Positions 33,830 through 42,030 of a DNA stretch of 64,000 nucleotides are shown in pieces; the first letter of the stretch is position 1; the number at the start of each line of letters is the position of its first letter. This DNA is from an uncultured Paracoccaceae bacterium (GTDB taxonomy: Bacteria > Pseudomonadota > Alphaproteobacteria > Rhodobacterales > Rhodobacteraceae). The notes beneath the pieces were generated by a model. The model worked only from the letters and a program-made list of their open reading frames with translations. It was not told the origin of the DNA and ran no database searches. Location: contig CANMDE010000003.1 of the NCBI GenBank assembly GCA_947496535.1, positions 620,001-684,000 of the forward strand. The letters run 5' to 3'. Position numbers and translations under genes: made by a program.

Positions 33830-34720
33830 ATGATCAACTCTATGACCGCGTTTGCGAGCCGGACCGGGCATCATGATCATTTGTCATGGACTTGGGATAT
33901 CCGGGGCGTCAATGCGCGTGGTCTTGATCTGCGGCTGCGCATTCCCGATGGATTGCCGGGTTTGGAGCAAAACCTGCGGGCGCTCTTGTCCGAAAAGCTT
34001 CAGCGCGGCAATGTCAGCCTGACCTTGCGCCTGAACCGTGAAGAAAAGACAGCGGCGGTGTCAGTCGACACGCAGCAACTGGATGCGGTTCTCTCGGCTT
34101 TGGACCAGGTGCAGGACCGCGCCTTTGAAATGGGTGTGACATTGGGCCAGCCCACTGCTGCAGATGTGTTGGCGCAACGCGGTGTGCTTGTCGCGGCTCG
34201 CGATGACGAAGATGGGGCGAGCCTGGCAAAACAACTGACGTCTGACTTTGAAAACGTGCTGGCTGACTTCGTGAAGATGCGAGAGGCTGAGGGCACCTCG
34301 TTACATCAGGTTCTAGCAGGGCAGCTTGATCAAATTGACAAGTTAACGAGCGCGGCTGCAGAGGCGGCATCTGCCCGGCGGACAGAAATGCAGGCGCAAC
34401 TGACCTCCGCATTGCAACGTGTGATAGACGATGTGGCCGAAATGGACGAAGCGCGCGTCGCACAGGAATTAGCCATGATTGCCATCAAATCGGACGTGAC
34501 TGAAGAAATTGACCGACTTCAAACCCATGTTGGCGCGGCCCGCGATTTGCTGAATTCCGGCGGCGGCATTGGCCGTCGGTTTGATTTTCTTGCGCAGGAG
34601 TTCAATCGCGAGGCCAATACACTTTGTGCCAAGGCGCAGTCATCTGCGCTGACCGCCATCGGTCTTGACCTGAAGGCGGTGATTGATCAGATGCGCGAAC
34701 AAGTCCAGAATGTGGAGTGA
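33830..34720 (+). CDS. yicC: YicC family endoribonuclease
   Basis: 296 residues of the YicC family, starting [13 protein letters not shown] and with [20 protein letters not shown]. The C-terminal DUF1732 end is clear ([38 protein letters not shown]). E. coli YicC is an RNase that affects small RNA decay. The ATG at 33830 follows GGGGGA; an in-frame ATG lies 12 codons upstream. It is followed at 4 bp by gmk, the usual order in alphaproteobacteria. Confidence 0.9.
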   Translation: MINSMTAFASRTGHHDHLSWTWDIRGVNARGLDLRLRIPDGLPGLEQNLRALLSEKLQRGNVSLTLRLNREEKTAAVSVDTQQLDAVLSALDQVQDRAFEMGVTLGQPTAADVLAQRGVLVAARDDEDGASLAKQLTSDFENVLADFVKMREAEGTSLHQVLAGQLDQIDKLTSAAAEAASARRTEMQAQLTSALQRVIDDVAEMDEARVAQELAMIAIKSDVTEEIDRLQTHVGAARDLLNSGGGIGRRFDFLAQEFNREANTLCAKAQSSALTAIGLDLKAVIDQMREQVQNVE

Positions 34721-34724
34721 ACCC

Positions 34725-35363
34725 ATGCCTCGCCGTGGTCTTTTGATTATTTTGTCCTCGCCATCGGGTGCTGGAAAATCCACGTTGGCTGGTCGGCTCC
34801 GACAATGGGATCCGGCATTGCAGTTTTCTGTCTCCGCCACGACCCGGCCGGCGAGAGAGGGCGAAGTGGACGGCCAGCATTATCATTTCAAATCCGTCAC
34901 CGCGTTTCAGGATCTGGTCGCAAACGGTGAGATGCTTGAACATGCGCAGGTCTTTGGCAACTACTACGGGTCGCCCACGGCACCCGTTCAGTCTGCCATC
35001 GAAGAAGGCTGCGATGTCCTGTTTGACATTGACTGGCAGGGAGCACAGCAGATCAGCAATTCGGCGTTGCAGGAACACGTTTTGTCGATCTTCCTGCTGC
35101 CTCCGTCCATTCCGGAACTACATCGTCGGCTTGTGGACCGCGATCAGGATGCCGCGGACGTCATCGAAAAGCGCATGCAGAAAAGTTGGGATGAGATCAG
35201 CCATTGGGATGGTTACGATTATGTGCTGATCAACGAAGACCTTGATGAAACCGAGGAAAAACTGCGCACCATTATCAGCGCAGAGCGCCTACGCCGGTCG
35301 CAGCAACCTGCCTTGGTCGATCATGTGCGTGCGCTGCAAACGCAATTCGGAGAGCTGTCATGA
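34725..35363 (+). CDS. gmk: Guanylate kinase
   Basis: 212 residues, standard length. It makes GDP from GMP and ATP. The P-loop is [10 protein letters not shown], the GMP-binding stretch is [20 protein letters not shown] and the lid/Asp motif is [14 protein letters not shown]. The ATG at 34725 is 4 bp after the yicC stop. The stop overlaps the carbonic anhydrase start by ATGA. Confidence 0.94.
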   Translation: MPRRGLLIILSSPSGAGKSTLAGRLRQWDPALQFSVSATTRPAREGEVDGQHYHFKSVTAFQDLVANGEMLEHAQVFGNYYGSPTAPVQSAIEEGCDVLFDIDWQGAQQISNSALQEHVLSIFLLPPSIPELHRRLVDRDQDAADVIEKRMQKSWDEISHWDGYDYVLINEDLDETEEKLRTIISAERLRRSQQPALVDHVRALQTQFGELS

Positions 35364-35881
35364 CCATCTATGCCTTGAATGATGTTGAACCGACCATCGA
35401 TGAAAGCGCTTGGGTCGCACCCGGATGCCATGTCATTGGGCGGGTCGAACTTGCCGCCAAAACCTCTGTCTGGTTTGGCAGTACATTGCGTGGGGACAAC
35501 GAAGCAATTGTTGTCGGCGAAGGCAGCAATATTCAGGAAAACTGCGTTTTGCATACGGATATGGGGTATCCGCTGACAATCGGGGCGGGCTGCACGATCG
35601 GGCATAAGGCCATGCTTCATGGTTGCGAGATTGGGGAAAACACGTTGATCGGAATGGGGGCAACCGTTCTGAATGGGGCCAGGATTGGACCGAATTGCCT
35701 GATCGGTGCGGGAGCGCTGATTACTGAGGGAAAGGTCATCCCTGAGGGCTCTTTGGTGATGGGCGCACCGGGGAAAGTTGTCCGGCAACTGGACGCAGAT
35801 CAGATCGCTGCCCTGCGCTTGTCTGCCCTGCATTATCAGGAGAATGCGGCGCGTTTCGCCCGCGATCTTCGGCAGGTTTGA
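35360..35881 (+). CDS. Gamma carbonic anhydrase family protein
   Basis: 173 residues of the left-handed beta-helix gamma-carbonic anhydrase family. Zinc-binding His are visible in [17 protein letters not shown]; the Arg and Asp of LRGDNEAI are present. Members hydrate CO2 or serve as structural homologues whose activity is unproven. It overlaps gmk by ATGA and is 10 bp ahead of the histidine kinase gene, so all are probably in one transcript. Confidence 0.85.
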   Translation: MTIYALNDVEPTIDESAWVAPGCHVIGRVELAAKTSVWFGSTLRGDNEAIVVGEGSNIQENCVLHTDMGYPLTIGAGCTIGHKAMLHGCEIGENTLIGMGATVLNGARIGPNCLIGAGALITEGKVIPEGSLVMGAPGKVVRQLDADQIAALRLSALHYQENAARFARDLRQV

Positions 35882-35891
35882 GGACTGCTGG

Positions 35892-36911
35892 ATGACACCG
35901 CAGGCGATCATTCAAGCATTGCCAATGCCGGTTGCCCTGATCGGTGCCGATGATAGGTTGACGGCTGCGAACGAACATCTCGAACAGGTGTTGGGCCCTG
36001 ATCTGGTTGGCAAGCATTACATCACGGCCCTGCGCCAGCCAGCTTTGCTGGACGCGATTTCTAGCGTCAGGCAGAACGACCGGCGCATTGTGACCCGGTA
36101 TCTGGGGCGCGACGGCGCGCATGACACGACCTATCAGGTCGTGGTGGACCGGGCGGGCGATGGCGTCATTATTTCCTTTGAAGATCAGACGGTTGCGGAA
36201 GAGGCGGGCAAGATGCGCCGGGACTTTGTGGCCAATGTCAGCCATGAGTTGCGCACCCCTTTGACGGCGCTTTTGGGCTTTATCGAAACGCTTGGCGGTG
36301 CCGCCCGGGACGATGCCGCGGCCCGCGATCGCTTTCTGGCGATCATGTCCCATGAGGCAAGCCGTATGACGCGGTTGGTTGATGATCTCTTGTCGCTGAG
36401 CCGGGTAGAGGAGGACGAGCGGGTGCGCCCGCGAGAAAACGTCGATCTGGCGGCCTTGCTGGCCTCGGTGATCAAGGGGCTGGGGCCGCAGGCGGAGGCG
36501 GCGGATATCGAGGTGTTTCTGCATGCGGAACAGGCGGATCAACTGCTGCCCGGTGATGCGGGTCAGTTGGTGCAGGTTTTTACCAATCTTATTGAAAACG
36601 CTATAAAATATGGCTCTGCTGGGGGGCGGGTCGATGTCACACTATCGCCTGTTCAACTGCAGCAAAGGCTGCGTTCGAAGGGGGTTGAGGTCGTGGTCGC
36701 CGATCAGGGCGAGGGGATCGCGGCGCACCATATCGCGCGGCTGACGGAACGGTTCTACCGGGTGGACAGTCACCGGTCGCGCGAGGTTGGTGGAACGGGG
36801 CTGGGACTGGCGATCGTCAAGCATATCGTGAACCGGCATCGGGGGCGGATGGTGATCGAGAGTGAGGAAGGGCAGGGGATGCGGGTTTCCGTTTTATTGC
36901 CTGCCGATTGA
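35892..36911 (+). CDS. Sensor histidine kinase, PhoR-like, without membrane segment
   Basis: 339 residues. A PAS domain fills about residues 5-105; HisKA has the phosphorylated His in FVANVSHELRTPLTALLGF; the ATPase domain has N box LIENAIKYG, G1 VADQGEGI and G2 GGTGLGLAIVKHI. Sequence resembles PhoR, but no transmembrane helix is seen and no response regulator, pst or phoU gene is near. GAGGA before the ATG at 35892 supports the start. It must signal to a regulator encoded elsewhere. Confidence 0.83.
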   Translation: MTPQAIIQALPMPVALIGADDRLTAANEHLEQVLGPDLVGKHYITALRQPALLDAISSVRQNDRRIVTRYLGRDGAHDTTYQVVVDRAGDGVIISFEDQTVAEEAGKMRRDFVANVSHELRTPLTALLGFIETLGGAARDDAAARDRFLAIMSHEASRMTRLVDDLLSLSRVEEDERVRPRENVDLAALLASVIKGLGPQAEAADIEVFLHAEQADQLLPGDAGQLVQVFTNLIENAIKYGSAGGRVDVTLSPVQLQQRLRSKGVEVVVADQGEGIAAHHIARLTERFYRVDSHRSREVGGTGLGLAIVKHIVNRHRGRMVIESEEGQGMRVSVLLPAD

Positions 36912-36977
36912 TTTGCCTCAAAAACACTGTTTTTTAAGGGGTTACGCTGCTGATATCTTCAGCTAGCGGTGGACCTC

Positions 36978-37370
36978 ATGCGGATTTTGATCTTTCTGAT
37001 AGTGGCTTTGGCCGGGCATCCAGCCCTTGCCCAGAATGCGGCGCGGGGTGAGATGCTGTTCACGCGACATTGCGCGACGTGCCATGGTATCAATGCAGAA
37101 GGTAATGGGCCGATGGCGCCGTCGTTGCTTGTGCAGCCGACGGATTTGACGCAGCTAACTAACGGAAATAATGGTGTTTTTCCGACCTTGCGCGTGGTGA
37201 TGCGGATCGATGGGCGCGACCCGTTGGTCAGCCATGGCAGCGACATGCCGGTCTATGGTGACTTCTTTGAGGGGCGTCCGGCGATGACCAAGGTTGAGAC
37301 CGGGCAGCCGATTGCGACGAGCGAACCGATTGTAGATTTGCTTGCATATCTGGATGGGTTGCAGGGGTAG
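36978..37370 (+). CDS. Periplasmic c-type cytochrome
   Basis: About 130 residues. A signal peptide (MRILIFLIVALAGHPALA) precedes a single heme site CATCHG near residue 35 and a candidate Met ligand in SHGSDMPVYG. It is a small monoheme class I-like cytochrome. The ATG at 36978 is preferred to a GTG at 36969. No oxidase or dehydrogenase gene lies beside it, so the redox partner is unknown. Confidence 0.82.
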   Translation: MRILIFLIVALAGHPALAQNAARGEMLFTRHCATCHGINAEGNGPMAPSLLVQPTDLTQLTNGNNGVFPTLRVVMRIDGRDPLVSHGSDMPVYGDFFEGRPAMTKVETGQPIATSEPIVDLLAYLDGLQG

Positions 37371-37849
37371 GTCACGCAACGTTCGGTGGTGTCGGGCACG
37401 GGGTGGTCCTGAGGTCGGCGCGAATCGTTCGTTAACGTCAATTTTTATTGGTTAATATGGTGCCCGAAACCGGTCGGACATGTGTCGGCAAAACGTCGGG
37501 CGTGTTTGTGAGGTTGCACGTTATGATTGTGGTTAACGGTGCGAACGGGTGTGTTTGTGAAGAATGGGTTAATTTTTTGGTGGGAGATGCAGGTGGGGGC
37601 GCATCCGATGGATCGGTTTGGGGGTGGAGGGGAGAACCCCGCCTTAAGTGGGCACTTCATAGCAACCATCCCGCCCGGCATCGCCGGGCAGCGCCCGGAC
37701 CTCCCCCATGGGGAGGGCGCTTCGCACCCACCCCGAGGTCCGGGTGCAGCCCTTGGGTAGTGTGTGGGGTAGTGTTGGGAGTGTTTAATTGGCACCGCTA
37801 AGGTACCCGATGAGGTCGGGTGGCGCGGCTAAGCGTACTCTACGATTTG
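37371..37849. other. Gene-free 480-bp stretch with palindromic sequence
   Basis: No convincing gene. Short overlapping frames here have low-complexity translations and no ribosome site. The left part is AT-richer (around 37430-37580). The right part holds a cluster of GC-rich inverted repeats at 37673-37744 described separately. The stretch borders the NYN-domain gene and probably marks an insertion-prone site. Confidence 0.5.
37673..37744. repeat. Cluster of GC-rich inverted repeats (cruciform-like)
   Basis: GCCCGGC-ATC-GCCGGGC at 37673-37689 is a tight hairpin. Directly after it, CCCGGACCTC (37694-37703) pairs with GAGGTCCGGG (37735-37744), and inside lies CCTCCCC-CAT-GGGGAGG (37700-37716). 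The inner and outer stems overlap and exclude each other. It looks like a REP/MITE-type intergenic element or a structured RNA. Confidence 0.5.
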
Positions 37850-38668
37850 CTAGCAATATAGTCCGCGATGATGGCTCTCGATCCGAAACGGTGCAACTTT
37901 GAGCCAGATGATCAAGTCTTCCAAGATGTGAGATCCGAACCATTGTATATGTGGGCCGTTTTCAACAGGAACCAAGTATGTTGAGTCACATTTTCGCACT
38001 TCAAACTCTTGTCCAGAGTATTCGAGGAACTGAACTTCATCACTGTCATTCCAGCTATGATGCAAAGAAACGCAATCCTTCACGGTACTATTTTTGGGAG
38101 ATAGTGCTTCATAAAGCCAAAGTGCATTCATGCGAAAGTACCTATCTGCGGTTGCCCGCAGTTTAGGCGCTACACGGCCCTGTGCCGGATCATTGAAGGA
38201 CGCGATGTTTACGAGTGTGCCAGCCTCAGACACTGCATCAACAAGTGGCAAAAAATCTCCGTCGGCACCATAAAGAGTACAAGTTTTCATTATGGAAGAA
38301 TACGCCAGTCTGGTTGCATCAATAGCCAGTTTGACATCAACGCCCTCTTGCTTACTTCCCTTTGGTTTGTCTACCAGTTCGCCCATCTTCAGCAAGAAAC
38401 CTGCTTCCGACTCTAGCCCCGAGAGCCAACGCGGGTGTTTTGTCGTTTCATTCGTCGCAGAGTAAACATAGCAACGGTCATGAGGCAAAACCTTGAACAA
38501 CCGAAAAAAATCAAATTTATTCACTTCTTCTTCTGTAAGCCCGCAATCATCCAAGCATTTCTTGTAGGACTTCCAGACATTGTCCGCGTCTATGAATGCA
38601 AAACTTGGCTGGTGGTGAGGTTGCATAACCTCGTCTAGTAGGCTCTTTTGCAGTTGTCCCTCAAACAT
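37850..38668 (-). CDS. NYN domain (PIN-like) protein
   Basis: 272 residues. The NYN nuclease-like core is visible: FAFIDADN near residue 25 (first acidic residues), KQEGVDVKLAIDATRLAY near 107 and TLYGADGDFLPLVDA near 135. The C-terminal 100 residues are unrecognised. NYN proteins are metal-dependent RNases; acidic residues appear intact. The ATG at 38668 has a strong GGAGGAG ribosome site and overlaps the end of parE by 8 bp. The gene is AT-richer and uses rarer codons than its neighbours, which suggests acquisition. A defence or RNA-decay role is possible. Confidence 0.7.
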   Translation of the reverse strand: MFEGQLQKSLLDEVMQPHHQPSFAFIDADNVWKSYKKCLDDCGLTEEEVNKFDFFRLFKVLPHDRCYVYSATNETTKHPRWLSGLESEAGFLLKMGELVDKPKGSKQEGVDVKLAIDATRLAYSSIMKTCTLYGADGDFLPLVDAVSEAGTLVNIASFNDPAQGRVAPKLRATADRYFRMNALWLYEALSPKNSTVKDCVSLHHSWNDSDEVQFLEYSGQEFEVRKCDSTYLVPVENGPHIQWFGSHILEDLIIWLKVAPFRIESHHRGLYC

Positions 38669-40619
38669 CCAACTCCTCCACAAACCGCGCGTTTTCCTGA
38701 ATATACTGAAAGCGCAGTTCCGGCTTCTTCCCCATCAGGCGTTCGACCAGATCCGCTGTGTCCCCCGGCTCTTCGTCGTGGACTGTCACGCGGATCAGTT
38801 TGCGGGTGGTCGGGTCCATAGTAGTTTCTTTCAAATCCTTGGCGTCCATTTCGCCCAAGCCCTTGAACCGCTGCACGTCGATCTTGCCTTTGCCGCCCAA
38901 TCCCTTGGCCATCATCGCGTCTTTTTCTGCGTCGTCGGCGACGTAGACCCGTTTGGGCCCTTGTGTCAGCCTGTAGAGCGGCGGGCAGGCGAGATAGAGG
39001 TGCCCGTTGTCGATCAGCGGCCGCATCTGTGTGAAGAAGAAGGTCATCAGGAGTGCCGCGATATGCGCGCCGTCCACGTCCGCGTCTGTCATGATGATGA
39101 TCTTGTCATAGCGCAGATCGTCGACGTTGAACCGGGTGCCCATGCCCACGCCAAGCGCTTCGCACAGGTCGTTGATTTCGGCGTTGGTACTGAGCTTTGA
39201 TGAGGCTGCCCCGAGGACGTTGAGGATTTTACCTTTGAGCGGCAGCAGCGCCTGGTTCACGCGGTTGCGCGCGCCTTTGCCTGATCCGCCGGCGCTGTCG
39301 CCCTCCACGATGAAAAGTTCGGTGCCGCTGCGGTCTTTGGACGTGCAATCGGTCAGCTTGCCGGGCAGGCGGAGTTTTTTGGTGGCGGATTTCCTTGCCG
39401 TTTCTTTTTCCTGCTTGCGGCGCAAGCGTTCTTCGGCACGCAGCACAAGAAAATCGAGGATCGCGCCTGCCGACTTCGTATCCGCCGCCAGCCAGTTGTC
39501 GAAATGGTCGCGCACGGCGTTATCGACCATGCGCTGGGCGTCTGTCGTGGCCAGCCGGTCTTTGGTCTGCCCCACGAATTCCGGCTCACGGATAAAGCAC
39601 GACACCAGCGCACCAGCCCCGGTCGTCAGGTCCTCGCGGGTGATTGTCCCGGCCTTTTTGTTGGACACCCGTTCGCCGTAGGCTTTGATGCCTTTGAGGA
39701 TCGCAGCCCAGAACCCGGCCTCGTGTGTGCCGCCTTCGGGTGTGGGGACCGTGTTGCAGTAGGACTGGATGAACCCGTCGCGGGCAGGGGTCCAGTTGAT
39801 CGCCCATTCGACCTTACCCGGTTCGCCGAATTTTTCCTGAAAATCGACCGTCCCTGCGAAGGGTTTGTCCGAGTAGGTGGTCGCTGTCCCCAGTGTCTCC
39901 TTGAGGTAGTCGGAGAGGCCGCCGGGGAAGTGGAAAGTCGCCTCGGTCGGGGTTTCGCCGTCGTCGATTTCTGACTTCCAGCGGATTTCGACGCCAGAGA
40001 ACAGATATGCCTTGGACCGGATGGATTTGAACAGGCGGGCGGGTTTGAACCGGTGATGGCCGAAGATTTCTTCGTCTGCGTGAAAGGTCGTCGTGGTGCC
40101 GCGGCGGTTTTGGGTGGTGCCGATCTTTTCGATCTTGGTGAGTGGGATGCCGCGGGAGAAGCGTTGTTCGTAGAGCTCCTTGTTGCGGGCCACCTGCACG
40201 ACCATGCTGTCGCTGAGCGCGTTGACCACCGATGCACCGACCCCGTGCAGACCGCCGGAGGTCTGGTAGGCCTTGCCCGAGAATTTGCCGCCTGCGTGGA
40301 GGGTGCAGAGGATGACCTCAAGTGCGCTCTTGTCCGGGAATTTGGGGTGCGGGTCGATGGGGATGCCGCGCCCGTTGTCGCGGATGGTGACGGAATAGTC
40401 TGCGAGCAGTTCGACCTCGATCCGGTTGGCGTGGCCGGCGACGGCCTCGTCCATGGAATTGTCGAGGACTTCGGCCACGAGATGGTGCAGCGCCCGTTCG
40501 TCGGTGCCGCCGATATACATGCCGGGTCGCTTGCGCACCGGTTCGAGCCCTTCGAGCACCTCGATGCTGCTGGCGTTATAGTCGTCTGGGTTGCCCCCGG
40601 AGAGAAGGTCGTCGGCCAT
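38661..40619 (-). CDS. parE: DNA topoisomerase IV subunit B
   Basis: 652 residues. GHKL ATPase motifs are present (VLDNSMDEAVAG, IRDNGRGIP, GGLHGVGASVVNAL), then the transducer domain, then TOPRIM with IVEGDSAGGSGKGARN, IMTDADVDGAHI. The length and the KRPGMYIGGTDERALHH start favour ParE over GyrB. With ParC it decatenates chromosomes. It is convergently far from other replication genes. The downstream NYN gene starts within its last codons. Confidence 0.93.
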   Translation of the reverse strand: MADDLLSGGNPDDYNASSIEVLEGLEPVRKRPGMYIGGTDERALHHLVAEVLDNSMDEAVAGHANRIEVELLADYSVTIRDNGRGIPIDPHPKFPDKSALEVILCTLHAGGKFSGKAYQTSGGLHGVGASVVNALSDSMVVQVARNKELYEQRFSRGIPLTKIEKIGTTQNRRGTTTTFHADEEIFGHHRFKPARLFKSIRSKAYLFSGVEIRWKSEIDDGETPTEATFHFPGGLSDYLKETLGTATTYSDKPFAGTVDFQEKFGEPGKVEWAINWTPARDGFIQSYCNTVPTPEGGTHEAGFWAAILKGIKAYGERVSNKKAGTITREDLTTGAGALVSCFIREPEFVGQTKDRLATTDAQRMVDNAVRDHFDNWLAADTKSAGAILDFLVLRAEERLRRKQEKETARKSATKKLRLPGKLTDCTSKDRSGTELFIVEGDSAGGSGKGARNRVNQALLPLKGKILNVLGAASSKLSTNAEINDLCEALGVGMGTRFNVDDLRYDKIIIMTDADVDGAHIAALLMTFFFTQMRPLIDNGHLYLACPPLYRLTQGPKRVYVADDAEKDAMMAKGLGGKGKIDVQRFKGLGEMDAKDLKETTMDPTTRKLIRVTVHDEEPGDTADLVERLMGKKPELRFQYIQENARFVEELDV

Positions 40620-40735
40620 GGCTGCTGCTCATTTCTTTGCTTTGCAGGCATAATGGCAGGCGGGCGCTGTTGGGGCAATCGGGGAATGGTGTTATTGAGG
40701 CGCCGAGGCACAAGATATGTGCCTCAGCCGCGTTG

Positions 40736-40912
40736 TTAACGCCCCAAGTGGTGCGTTTCCTGCAATCCGTAGACCGGCGTGTCGATCCCTTCCATCCGCG
40801 CCTTGAGTTGCAGCGACAGGAATTGCGAATAATGCCGCGACTGGTGCAGGTTGCCACCGTGGAACCAGAGCGCCTCTTGTTGCGTCGGTTTCCACATGTT
40901 GCGCTGTTCGCC
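40736..40912 (-). pseudogene. C-terminal remnant of a flavin-containing monooxygenase-like gene
   Basis: In the minus frame ending with TAA at 40736 the translation includes QQEALWFHGGNLHQSRHYSQ and LSLQLKARMEGIDTPVYG. This is the characteristic C-terminal end of FMO-like NAD(P)/FAD oxidoreductases. The frame has a stop about 20 codons upstream of the first conserved residues and no FAD or NADP motif is present, so roughly 400 residues are missing. It is a decayed relic between parE and the VOC gene. Confidence 0.7.
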
Positions 40913-41080
40913 TGACGTAACATAAAGCTGCTATTGTGAATGTCGCATGCGCGAGGTGGCTGTGAAACGTCGCGGAGGAATGACTCGATCCATTAGATTT
41001 TTTGGACTGCAGCCGTTTGGGGCGGTCAGGAGATATCGGGACAAGCGTCAAGCAAGTCTGACCAAAGCACCTTATTTTGT

Positions 41081-41632
41081 TTATTGTGTCATGGCCTTGG
41101 ACTCGTTGAAGAAGACTCTGTTTCCAAAGGGATCGCGAATATCCATCGCGCGTGCATCCCAAGGTTTGTCCTCGATGCCTGGCTTGGCAAACTCATAGTC
41201 TTTAGCGTGAAGCTCTTTATGGTAGTCCTCAATTCCTTCTATCCAGAAAAACACTGCAGAGCCTGGACTGGCATCCCCATGATGCTCGCTAAGATGCAGG
41301 GTCGCATCGCCGTGTGACACTTGCATGTAAAGCGGTGCCTTATCATTGAAACGGTGTTGCCACTCAATTTTGAAGCCAAGGTAATCGACATAGAATTCGA
41401 TCGCTTTTTCTTCCGAGAAAATGCGCAGGATCGGGATGGGAGGCTGTACTTTTATGTTCGGGGAATTCTTAGCTTCGGCTACAATCTTGTTTGACAGAAT
41501 ATTCCAGTTTTTCTCGCCAAACTGAGCAGAGACAAGCTCAAGGCATTCGCTGTGGGAGAGGTCGATGTCTCTGTAACTGAGGGATATACGCAGAGCTTTC
41601 GCCATCGCTTTGGCGTCGAGATAGGTTCTCAT
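41081..41632 (-). CDS. VOC/glyoxalase superfamily protein with N-terminal glyoxalase-related domain
   Basis: 183 residues. Residues 1-50 match the helical glyoxalase-related segment (RISLSYRDIDLSHSECLELV, FGEKNWNILS). The rest is a bleomycin-resistance-like VOC fold: PILRIFSEEKAIEFYVDYLG, DATLHLSEHHGD and MDIRDPFGNRVFF. Related proteins are annotated as bleomycin-type resistance or glyoxalase; the true substrate is unknown. GAGGA supports the ATG at 41632. The gene is AT-richer than average and sits in an accessory patch. Confidence 0.78.
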   Translation of the reverse strand: MRTYLDAKAMAKALRISLSYRDIDLSHSECLELVSAQFGEKNWNILSNKIVAEAKNSPNIKVQPPIPILRIFSEEKAIEFYVDYLGFKIEWQHRFNDKAPLYMQVSHGDATLHLSEHHGDASPGSAVFFWIEGIEDYHKELHAKDYEFAKPGIEDKPWDARAMDIRDPFGNRVFFNESKAMTQ

Positions 41633-42030
41633 AGAGTTGGTCCTCGCTGAATTCGCGAACGGAGGTCATCGGTGCTTGCATTGCCGATCCGTTCGCCAAC
41701 AGCGGAAGGATCGTGTGTAAAACTGATGCATTCACCATTCCCAAAGGGCACAAGCGGCAGGCTGCATCGGACACAGTCAATGTTGCCCAGACTATTCATC
41801 TGGTCAACACCGGTCAGACAAGAATCTGGGCATTGCGCCTTTCAACTGGAGGTTTTGAAACGTACGATATTCTCAAAAGCAGTCTTTGGCGCGCCGCGCA
41901 GCATTTGGAAAATTGGGCTCAGATACGACATTCTCGCTCTATGGCAGCAACAGCGACCATACCACTTTCTAAATTCGGTCTGATTGTGAGGTGAAGGTCA
42001 AAGCCACAGCTGTTTAACAGCGACTGGCTA
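41633..42030. other. Gene-poor 400-bp stretch
   Basis: No supported gene. A plus frame at 41713-41994 is open but has no ribosome site and no recognisable domain. The near-repeat TACGA[TC]ATTCTC occurs at about 41863 and 41926. Composition is AT-richer than the flanks, as in the neighbouring FMO relic, so this may be eroded acquired DNA. Confidence 0.4.

Noticed and set aside
37448..37801. Plus frames in the gap before the NYN gene
   Set aside because: Translations follow the inverted repeats and low-complexity GC runs; no start signal and no domain.
39626..40711. Minus frame of 361 codons overlapping parE
   Set aside because: Low-complexity Ser/Pro/Thr/Arg translation in the shifted frame of parE, with no recognisable domain.
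40692..41162. Minus frame of 156 codons spanning the FMO remnant
   Set aside because: The FMO similarity is in a different frame; this one has no recognisable features.
41713..41994. Plus frame of 93 codons in the gap after the VOC gene
   Set aside because: No ribosome site, no domain and biased context; kept only as part of the gene-poor stretch.
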